NCBI GenBank assembly: GCA_027077185.1
Contig: JALTGJ010000375.1
Location: forward strand, 1 to 7,537
From: Spirochaetales bacterium
GTDB taxonomy: Bacteria; Spirochaetota; Spirochaetia; B11-G9
Direction: 5' to 3'
Length of the DNA stretch: 7,537 bases
Shown here: piece by piece, positions 1-5,493 of the stretch
Layout of the letters: each line of letters begins with the position of its first letter
How positions within the stretch are numbered: position 1 is the stretch's first letter
The notes under the pieces: model-generated
The model's database searches: none
Told to the model about the DNA's origin: nothing
What the model saw: the letters and a program-made list of their open reading frames with translations, nothing else
Made by a program: the position numbers and the translations under genes

Positions 1-2973
1 GGAGGTGGTGGTATAAATGCTGGTAATTGTGTTCTTACAATAAGTAATTCAATAATAAACAATAACATCGCATCCCGTGATACTGATTCTGACGGTGGTG
101 GGTTAAATATAGAAGAAAGTACTTTTTTACTTGATAATGTGACAGTTAGTTTTAATGAATGTAATGGGAATGCCGGTGGAGGGATATTTCTTAATAATAC
201 TACTGGAACATTTTTAAATTGTGAATTGATGAATAACCATGGAGTTGATTGGGGAGGAGGTATTAATGGCTGGAATAGTTCTATAACCCTTAACGGCTGT
301 ACAATAGAAAGTAACACTGTAAATAATAGTGGGGGTGGAGTTAATAGTGGCGGTAATCCGGACTATGAAACCATTATTACTAATTGTACTATAAGTAACA
401 ATTCTCCTGATAATATAACTGGTTCATGGATAGATGGATCCCTCCCGACGGTTGTTTACGCGGCAGTAACACCGGACCATGGGGATATTGGTGACACAAT
501 TACCCTTACAGGGAGTGGTTTTGGATCTGGGCCCGGAGGTATATATTCCCTTTATTTTGGAATTGGCTGGGATGAAATTGCCATTAATGATTCCGAGGTA
601 AGCTTCTGGAGTGATACAGAAATTATCTTTGATGTACCAAATGTTCTTGTTGCAGGAGATTATATTGTTCAGTTATTAGTTTCGGGAATGAGTTTTGATC
701 ATACAGAGGGAATCTATCCAACATTCACTATAGATCATGTTTATATAGCACCTCCCAACGGTTTGACCTCTACTGAAATGACAAGTAACAGTATTACCAT
801 GAGCTGGGCCAGACCCTGGAATGCTGTTTCCTATGTACTCTACAGATCCACATCCTTAGAAGGAACTTATTTGGAGATAGCTTCCCCTGTCACCCAGGTT
901 TTTACTGATACAGGATTAAGTTCTGACACTACATACTATTACAAGGTAAGTGCTGTTAATTCCAACAACGACGAAAGTGAACTGAGCTCCGCAGTTGCAG
1001 TCACTACTGAAGCAGATGCTTCTGGGACTACTTATACAGTAACATATAATGGAAATGGTTCTGACGGAGGGACTGTTCCGGAAGATAGTAATAACTATGA
1101 AGAAGGTTCAATCGTTACTATTGTATCTGCAGGTACCATGATACAGGAAGGCTATACCTTTGCAGGTTGGAATACAGCTGCAAATGGAAGTGGGACAGCC
1201 AGAGCAGTGGGATCAACCTTTACTATGGAAACAGTAGGTATCATACTTTTTGCCCAGTGGACTGCAAACAACTTTATAGTAACTTTTGATAGCCTTGGAG
1301 GTAGTTCAGTGTCTTCTCAAACGGTTTCTCCAGGAGAAACCGTGACACAACCTAATAATCCAACCCAAAGTGGGAATGGATTTGAAGGCTGGTACAGAGA
1401 AGAGACCTTTCAAAATCGTTGGGATTTTTCGACAGATACAGTAAATGATAATATGACCCTTTATGCTAATTGGTACGCTGCAACAGATGGTCTAAGCTAT
1501 ACACTCATCAATGGTAATATGGAGTATGAAGTTTCAGGTGGAACAACAAACGGCGAAAGCGTTATAACCATTCCTGATTATTGGAATGGTAAAAAGGTCA
1601 CATCAATCGGTTCTAGTGCATTTTATATCTATAGTCTCTCAAGTATAACTATTCCTGATGGTGTTACTACCATTGGAGACAGGGCATTCTATCTTTGCGG
1701 TAATCTTTCTAGTATAACCATCCCGACTGGTGTTACTTCTATTGAAGATTATACGTTCTTTAAATGTAGTAGTCTTTCTAGTATAACCATCCCTTCTGGA
1801 GTTAATTCTATTGGAGATTATACGTTCTCTGATTGTTACAATTTGATGAGTATAACCATCTCAATTGATTTAACTTCCATTGGAATTGGTGCATTCCGGA
1901 GCTGCCATGATCTTATGAGTATAAATATCCCTTCTGGTGTTACATCCATTGGTAGTAGAGCGTTTTATGATTGTAACAGTCTCACGAGTATAGTCATTCC
2001 AGATGGTATTACTTCCATCGAAAACGATACATTCAATAGGTGTAATAATCTCACAAGTATAACCATCCCGGATAGTGTTACATCCATAGGAGATTCTGCA
2101 TTTGTTTCATGCAGTAGTCTTACGAGTATAACTATCCCAAATGGTGTTACTGCTATCGAAAACTCTACATTTTCTTCTTGCAATGCTCTTACAAGTATAA
2201 CCATCGGGACAGGTGTTTCTTCCATTGGACAAGGTGTATTTGCTAATTGTACCAGTCTCACGAGTGTAACCATCCCGACTGGTGTTACTTCCATTGGAAG
2301 CGCTATATTCTCTGGTTGCAGTGGACTCACAAGTGTAACTTTACCGGCTGGTCTTACTTCCACCGGAGAATCTACATTCAATGGTTGCAGTAGTCTGACG
2401 AGTCTGCCTCTCGGGGCTGGAGTTACTTCCATCGGAAAAAATTCATTCGCTAATTGTACTGGACTCATGAATATAACTATCCCGACTGGTATTACCTCTA
2501 TCGGAGATTATGCGTTTGCTAATTGCAGTGGCCTAGCGAGTATAACCATCGGGGATGATATTTCTTCTATCGGAAACTATTCATTCAGTAGTTGCAGTAA
2601 TCTCACAAGTATAGATTTTGGAGCTGGAGTTACTTCCATTGGAGGTGATGCATTTGTTGATTGCATTAGCCTCACAAATATAATTATTCCTGATTGTGTT
2701 ATTTCTATCGGAGACTATGCATTTCATCGTTGTAGCAGTCTTACAAATATAACCATTGGTTCTGGTGTTACTTCCATCGAAAGAGGCGCATTTAGATATT
2801 GCACTGGTTTGACGACCTTAAATATGCAACCAACAACTGCTCCTATTCTTGAGGATTATGTTTTTCACTATGTCAGTAGCTGTACACTGCATATTCATTC
2901 GGGAGCTGCCGGATATGGTGGTACCCCATGGACTGATACATCTATTTTCAGTTCTATATCACAAGATTTGTAA
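1..2973 (+). CDS. Secreted mosaic BspA-type leucine-rich-repeat protein (5' partial)
   Basis: The frame is open from base 1, so the true start and any signal peptide lie upstream; 990 codons are visible. Domains in order, numbered from base 1: residues 1-140, beta-helix type repeats with a GGG turn at about 2, 32, 59, 85 and 111 among Asn/Thr-rich strands; 151-246, an IPT/TIG-like Ig fold (VTPDHGDIGDTITLTGSGF); 250-338, fibronectin type III (SITMSWARPWNAVSYVLYRS and TYYYKVSAVNS); 344-424 and 425-494, two Listeria/Bacteroides (Flg_new, InlB B-type) repeats ending in AQW and ANW after a GW motif; 497-545, an LRR cap; 546-936, seventeen BspA/LRR_5 repeats; then a degenerate repeat and the end. 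No LPXTG, Por-type sorting domain or autotransporter barrel is visible at the C-terminus. Such proteins are usually surface or secreted adhesion/binding proteins; that role is inferred here. The stop is followed at once by a terminator, so this gene ends its transcription unit. Confidence 0.9.
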   Translation, partial: GGGGINAGNCVLTISNSIINNNIASRDTDSDGGGLNIEESTFLLDNVTVSFNECNGNAGGGIFLNNTTGTFLNCELMNNHGVDWGGGINGWNSSITLNGCTIESNTVNNSGGGVNSGGNPDYETIITNCTISNNSPDNITGSWIDGSLPTVVYAAVTPDHGDIGDTITLTGSGFGSGPGGIYSLYFGIGWDEIAINDSEVSFWSDTEIIFDVPNVLVAGDYIVQLLVSGMSFDHTEGIYPTFTIDHVYIAPPNGLTSTEMTSNSITMSWARPWNAVSYVLYRSTSLEGTYLEIASPVTQVFTDTGLSSDTTYYYKVSAVNSNNDESELSSAVAVTTEADASGTTYTVTYNGNGSDGGTVPEDSNNYEEGSIVTIVSAGTMIQEGYTFAGWNTAANGSGTARAVGSTFTMETVGIILFAQWTANNFIVTFDSLGGSSVSSQTVSPGETVTQPNNPTQSGNGFEGWYREETFQNRWDFSTDTVNDNMTLYANWYAATDGLSYTLINGNMEYEVSGGTTNGESVITIPDYWNGKKVTSIGSSAFYIYSLSSITIPDGVTTIGDRAFYLCGNLSSITIPTGVTSIEDYTFFKCSSLSSITIPSGVNSIGDYTFSDCYNLMSITISIDLTSIGIGAFRSCHDLMSINIPSGVTSIGSRAFYDCNSLTSIVIPDGITSIENDTFNRCNNLTSITIPDSVTSIGDSAFVSCSSLTSITIPNGVTAIENSTFSSCNALTSITIGTGVSSIGQGVFANCTSLTSVTIPTGVTSIGSAIFSGCSGLTSVTLPAGLTSTGESTFNGCSSLTSLPLGAGVTSIGKNSFANCTGLMNITIPTGITSIGDYAFANCSGLASITIGDDISSIGNYSFSSCSNLTSIDFGAGVTSIGGDAFVDCISLTNIIIPDCVISIGDYAFHRCSSLTNITIGSGVTSIERGAFRYCTGLTTLNMQPTTAPILEDYVFHYVSSCTLHIHSGAAGYGGTPWTDTSIFSSISQDL
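1636..2808 (+). repeat. 17 tandem 69-bp units encoding BspA-type LRRs
   Basis: Seventeen consecutive units of exactly 69 bp (23 codons) follow without an insertion or deletion. The residue pattern is L-T-S-I-T-I-P-x-G-V-T-S-I-G-x-x-A/T-F-x-x-C-x-x. Recurrent nucleotide blocks (AGTATAACCATCCC, GGTGTTACTTCCAT) show that the units are homologous at DNA level. An imperfect cap precedes them (ending SAFYIYS) and a degraded eighteenth unit follows (ending VFHYVSS). The sequence fits the Treponema/Bacteroides BspA family (Pfam LRR_5), which forms a solenoid. Confidence 0.93.
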
Positions 2974-2980
2974 TGGCATG

Positions 2981-3027
2981 CAGACTGGTTTTATTCTTCA
3001 AGAGCAAAATTAGTCTGTTATTTTTTT
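2981..3027 (+). terminator. Intrinsic terminator of the LRR protein gene
   Basis: CAGACTGGTTTT (2981-2992) pairs with AAAATTAGTCTG (3006-3017) in an uninterrupted 12-bp stem. Two of the pairs are G-U wobbles. The loop is 13 nt and the stem is followed directly by TTATTTTTTT (3018-3027). It starts 8 bp after the stop codon. It should separate the LRR gene from the hip operon. Confidence 0.85.
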
Positions 3028-3157
3028 GATTTAGATGAACCAAGCGGAAAAGGCTATGGAACAATTTTTCTGAAATTTTAAAATAGCTGCACTTTTAGGA
3101 TTGTATTATAGTATTTATAAAAATAGGGAGAAAAGTGTATGAAGGTCACAGTAATAA

Positions 3158-3175
3158 TACACCCCAAAGGGTATA
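3158..3175. promoter_or_regulatory. Operator-like palindrome O1 (putative HipB site)
   Basis: The sequence is TACACCC-CAAA-GGGTATA, followed by AT. Its 7-bp arms are identical to those of O2 and its GGGTATAAT side is identical in all three sites. The layout (two inverted arms around a short spacer) resembles HipB operators of the E. coli TATCC-N8-GGATA type, but the bases differ. Binding by this HipB is inferred from position and repetition. Its centre is 73 bp upstream of O2. Confidence 0.7.
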
Positions 3176-3221
3176 ATTGCTTCCATTAATACCCTGTTTT
3201 GTAATTATTCAGAGATTATTA

Positions 3222-3250
3222 TTGTATTTTTACACCCGATTGGGTATAAT
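3222..3250 (+). promoter_or_regulatory. Candidate upstream hip promoter (P1)
   Basis: TTGTAT (3222-3227), a 17-bp spacer, then a perfect TATAAT (3245-3250). The -35 box is weak (3 of 6 consensus bases). O2 covers most of the spacer and four bases of the -10 box, so a bound repressor would block polymerase. AT-rich DNA makes chance -10 boxes common. Confidence 0.45.
3231..3248. promoter_or_regulatory. Operator-like palindrome O2 (putative HipB site)
   Basis: The sequence is TACACCC-GATT-GGGTATA, with both arms identical to O1 but a different 4-bp spacer. It overlaps the spacer and -10 box of P1 and ends 6 bp before the -35 box of P2. Its centre is exactly 73 bp from those of both O1 and O3. 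Confidence 0.75.
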
Positions 3251-3254
3251 CTCA

Positions 3255-3283
3255 TTGACTTATGCGATATTCCTTGAGATAAT
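3255..3283 (+). promoter_or_regulatory. Candidate main hip promoter (P2)
   Basis: TTGACT (3255-3260), a 17-bp spacer, then GATAAT (3278-3283). Each box matches 5 of 6 sigma70 consensus bases. The predicted transcript would start near 3290, giving a leader of about 35 nt before the hipB ATG. O2 lies just upstream of the -35 box and O3 lies within the initially transcribed region, so the promoter is bracketed by operators. Confidence 0.65.
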
Positions 3284-3303
3284 AATCTTATGAACAGTAC
3301 TAT

Positions 3304-3321
3304 TATACCCTATAGGGACTA
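3304..3321. promoter_or_regulatory. Operator-like palindrome O3 overlapping the hipB ribosome binding site
   Basis: The sequence is TATACCC-TATA-GGGACTA. Read on the minus strand it gives TAGTCCC-TATA-GGGTATA followed by AT, so its conserved GGGTATAAT arm faces the opposite way from O1 and O2. The weaker arm contains GGGA (3315-3318), which is also the only Shine-Dalgarno-like sequence for hipB, 7 nt before the ATG. The arm may therefore be constrained by both functions. Confidence 0.7.
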
Positions 3322-3325
3322 AAAA

Positions 3326-3520
3326 ATGACTTTATCAAACGAAATCAGAAAGATGCGGAAAGTGGCCGGCCTGTCCCAGGTGCAATTAGCTGAGCGAGCG
3401 GGTGTTGGCTTAAGATTTGTTCGTGAACTGGAACAGGGAAAGACTACTGTCAGAATGGACAAGGTTAATCAGGTCCTTGCATTATTCGGCCGTGAGCTAT
3501 GTATTGGAAAGAGTTCATGA
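3326..3520 (+). CDS. hipB: HipB-like HTH transcriptional regulator of a HipBST module
   Basis: This 64-residue protein is almost entirely one XRE/Cro-type helix-turn-helix domain. Helix 1 is around NEIRKMRKVAG (5-15), the scaffold helix is SQVQLAERAG (17-26), and the recognition helix lies in VGLRFVRELEQG (27-38). It ends with the dimerisation-type segment VRMDKVNQVLALFGREL typical of HipB/y4mF relatives. It lacks the C-terminal tail of longer HipBs such as E. coli K-12 HipB (about 88 residues). The expected role is autorepression of the operon at the upstream palindromes. The ATG follows GGGA at 7-nt spacing, and the stop overlaps the hipS start in ATGA. In the E. coli HipBST system HipB is not the main neutraliser of the kinase, which is assigned to HipS; applying that here is inference. 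Confidence 0.9.
   Translation: MTLSNEIRKMRKVAGLSQVQLAERAGVGLRFVRELEQGKTTVRMDKVNQVLALFGRELCIGKSS
3506..3513 (+). promoter_or_regulatory. Ribosome binding site that sets the hipS start
   Basis: GGAAAGAG lies 3 nt (GGAAAG: 5 nt) before the ATG at 3517. That ATG overlaps the hipB TGA as ATGA. This favours 3517 over the in-frame ATG at 3499, which has no Shine-Dalgarno sequence and would add six residues not expected in the family. Confidence 0.65.
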
Positions 3521-3846
3521 ACCGTCAGGCTGATATTTACTATCAGGAGCATTTGGCAGGTAGATTAGAAGAAATTGGAGACATTGCTTATCGGTTTACA
3601 TATAATAAATCATGGCTTGATGAAGGAGAACCTGTCTCTCTAACGCTTCCATTACAGGCCGAACCATTTGAATCCACTAAACTATTTTCATTTTTCGCAG
3701 GACTTGTTCCCGAAGGTTGGTATCTGAATATCGTCTCCCGAACGGTCAAAGTAGATAAATCTGATACCTTTGGTCTGTTGATAAAGACATGTGGTGACTG
3801 TATAGGAGCAGTCAGTGTGAGGGAGGTTTCCGGTAACAATGATTAA
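3517..3846 (+). CDS. hipS: HipS: stand-alone HipA N-terminal subdomain, putative antitoxin of HipT
   Basis: From ATG 3517 the product has 109 residues and corresponds only to the N-terminal subdomain of HipA (Pfam Couple_hipA). It shows the opening M-N-R-x-A-D-I-Y with a G at 15, the strand YRFTYNKSWL (25-34), SLTLPL (41-46), FFAGLVPEGW (59-68) and the closing D-x-F-G-L-L ... C-x-G-A-V-S-V block. It ends normally with its own stop, and the kinase core follows in another frame, so HipA is split. In E. coli O127 HipBST the equivalent HipS acts as antitoxin by docking on the kinase, with a Trp near residue 65 (from memory) reaching its active site; W68 in PEGW is the obvious counterpart here. 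ATGA overlap with hipB and an 8-bp overlap with hipT imply translational coupling. Confidence 0.85.
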   Translation: MNRQADIYYQEHLAGRLEEIGDIAYRFTYNKSWLDEGEPVSLTLPLQAEPFESTKLFSFFAGLVPEGWYLNIVSRTVKVDKSDTFGLLIKTCGDCIGAVSVREVSGNND

Positions 3847-4726
3847 CTATGATCAAAAGACTCTTCGGCATATGTTCGGAAGACCTATACTTCCGATAAT
3901 TCCGATTACTTTACCGGAAATATCTGCCACAGCCCAACAACTTGCAGGGAAGTTAAGTATTTCCGGAGTTCAGCCTAAACTATCGGTTCGTCTGGATGGT
4001 AATAAATTGCTTCCAGTCGTGCAGGATGGTCAGTTCATTCTTAAACCACAGACAGAAGGATTTTCCGAACTACCTCAGAATGAGTATCTTTGTATGCAGA
4101 TGGGAAAGAAGTTTGGTATCAATACAGCTGATTTTCTTTTATTGGAATTGGCTGATGGAAGTCCTGCATATCTGGTTAAACGTTTTGACCGCATAAAGAA
4201 AGGGCAAAAAAGTAAAAAGATACACTGCGAAGATATGCAGCAAATTCTTGGCGGAAGGGATAAATATTCGGGCAGTCATGAACAGATTGCGGGGGCTATT
4301 TTGGAATATTGTACCTTTGCACCACTTGAATTACAGAGACTGTTCGATCTGACAGTCTTCAATTTTGTCATAGGTAATGGTGATGCTCATAAGAAGAATT
4401 TTTCTTTTCTCACAACGGATGGGCATATATCTCTTTCACCGGCATACGATCTGGTTTCATCCAGAATAGTACTTCCTGAAGAAACTGATGAACTTGCTTT
4501 GACAATTGGAGGTCGAAAAAAACGACTGACCCGCCAGAATTTTGAATCCTTTGCAGAGTCTTTAAAAATTAATACTGAATATACACAAAAAAGGATTTCC
4601 AGGCTAATCAACTTACAGGATGAATTCTTTAGAATGATCTCTACCTCAACATTAACACAAACTTTACAGGATCGGTTTATTGATATTATTTTAGATCGTA
4701 TAGGCCGGTTAAAGAATGGCAGTTAA
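3839..4726 (+). CDS. hipT: HipT: HipA-family Ser/Thr kinase toxin lacking the N-terminal subdomain
   Basis: This 295-residue HipA_C-type kinase core has: the Gly-rich loop LSISGVQPKLSV (39-50), with the S40-I-S42 motif recalling the autophosphorylated SIS motif of E. coli HipT; the ATP-binding lysine candidate K69 in FILKP; the catalytic loop GNGDAHKKN (179-187) with D182 as catalytic base candidate, plus K186 and N187; and the metal-binding DFG-equivalent AYDL with D204. All expected catalytic residues are present, so it is probably active. HipA kinases phosphorylate aminoacyl-tRNA synthetases (GltX for HipA, TrpS for E. coli HipT) and halt translation; the target here is unknown, with TrpS the first guess. 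GGAGG at 3822-3826 sits 12 nt before the ATG, which is rather far, and the start overlaps hipS by 8 bp, so translation probably depends on hipS. It is shorter than E. coli HipT as I remember it (about 335 residues). Confidence 0.92.
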   Translation: MINYDQKTLRHMFGRPILPIIPITLPEISATAQQLAGKLSISGVQPKLSVRLDGNKLLPVVQDGQFILKPQTEGFSELPQNEYLCMQMGKKFGINTADFLLLELADGSPAYLVKRFDRIKKGQKSKKIHCEDMQQILGGRDKYSGSHEQIAGAILEYCTFAPLELQRLFDLTVFNFVIGNGDAHKKNFSFLTTDGHISLSPAYDLVSSRIVLPEETDELALTIGGRKKRLTRQNFESFAESLKINTEYTQKRISRLINLQDEFFRMISTSTLTQTLQDRFIDIILDRIGRLKNGS

Positions 4727-5436
4727 TAAAAAAGATATTCATACCCTTCTTCCTTCACCAGAATGTCCAGCTTTTCATGTGTAAGTGGGTTTTGAAATCT
4801 GTGGAGTCCCGGATATATTTCATTTATAATTAACTTTCCTTCAGAATTGGACAATACCGGCGGATAAAAAGGATTATCGGAGATCCAGATCCCCTCTGCG
4901 GGTACTATAATATCCTGAAGGGTTCCTTTTTTTATTTTATAAACAGAAAAAGCATTATAAATTATTGCCTCTTTTAACAGATCTCTATTCAGTGACCATG
5001 GGTTTCCCATGCATTTATCTTTAATTTCAATTTTAAGTCTGGCTACATTTAACTGCTCAGTTTCGATTTCACTGGATTTTAGATCCAGTAACAGGTCGGC
5101 GAGAAAACCGTCTTCCCACTTTAACTGAATAGTTGTTTCTGCATCACTATCTGTATTAATAACTGCTCCTGCTGGTTTGAGTGAGCCTGAAGGATAGCAT
5201 GCTATTGCTATATAGCTGCCTTTCTGCAGTATAATTTGGAAATCGGAATCCCAGGGAATAATCATACTTTCTATTAACCCTGAATCCCCTGGGTATAATA
5301 CTTTCCCTGTTTTTTTATTGCTATCCATAAACCATGGGGGAGAATTTGCCGGGAGAGAAACTGTAATTGTCCTATAATTGGTGAATATTCCACAACTGCT
5401 TATTAGTAAAATAAACAGAAATATATATTTACTCAT
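4723..5436 (-). CDS. Putative lipoprotein, function unknown
   Basis: The 237-residue product begins with a short lipoprotein signal: K3, a hydrophobic stretch of residues 4-12, and a lipobox ending I-S-S-C15. C15 would be lipidated and the protein membrane-anchored, facing periplasm or cell surface. The body is rich in beta-type sequence with several aromatic and Pro/Gly turns (for example SLPANSPPWF). The last 60 residues (around SNSEGKLIINEIYPGLHRF) faintly recall carboxypeptidase-regulatory-like beta-sandwich domains, but I do not recognise a family. The start has only a cramped AAGG two to three bases upstream. It lies 57 bp downstream of the DUF4416 gene on the same strand with no visible terminator between, so it may be its co-transcribed partner. 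Its stop overlaps the convergent hipT stop. Confidence 0.8.
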   Translation of the reverse strand: MSKYIFLFILLISSCGIFTNYRTITVSLPANSPPWFMDSNKKTGKVLYPGDSGLIESMIIPWDSDFQIILQKGSYIAIACYPSGSLKPAGAVINTDSDAETTIQLKWEDGFLADLLLDLKSSEIETEQLNVARLKIEIKDKCMGNPWSLNRDLLKEAIIYNAFSVYKIKKGTLQDIIVPAEGIWISDNPFYPPVLSNSEGKLIINEIYPGLHRFQNPLTHEKLDILVKEEGYEYLFY

Positions 5437-5493
5437 ACCCTTATATAGTATGATTATTTACTTTTCACTTCAGAAAACAGGATAAATAAAATA

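Larger units (their letters stand above)
2974..3325. other. 352-bp intergenic control region between the LRR gene and hipB
   Basis: The region carries the LRR gene terminator (2981-3027), about 130 bp of AT-rich sequence with no convincing gene (3028-3157), and the hip control region: operators at 3158-3175, 3231-3248 and 3304-3321, plus two candidate promoters. A lone operator half-site, AATACCC, lies at 3188-3194. A 16-codon ORF with a good Shine-Dalgarno sequence (3139-3189) overlaps the first operator and is discussed as a finding only. Confidence 0.8.

Noticed and set aside
1965..2468. 167-codon open frame on the minus strand within the LRR region
   Set aside because: It is an antisense shadow of the tandem 69-bp repeats: the same codons recur in phase, so the reverse frame also stays open and gives a low-complexity VTPxGMVxLVRLL pattern.
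3499..3516. Six-residue longer HipS starting at ATG 3499
   Set aside because: No Shine-Dalgarno is present there, whereas ATG 3517 has GGAAAG at good spacing, an ATGA overlap with hipB and the family-typical N-terminus.
3588..3839. 83-codon minus-strand open frame opposite hipS
   Set aside because: It is an antisense shadow of a well-supported gene, with no family resemblance or ribosome binding site.
5280..5299. Extra copy of GGGTATAAT inside the lipoprotein gene
   Set aside because: Only one operator arm matches; the opposite arm is unrelated, and the bases encode the protein. Half-matches are expected by chance in this AT-rich DNA.
5431..5450. CATACCC at the lipoprotein start as a HipB half-site
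   Set aside because: There is no second arm at the 4-bp spacing, and the match comprises the start codon and a weak ribosome binding site.
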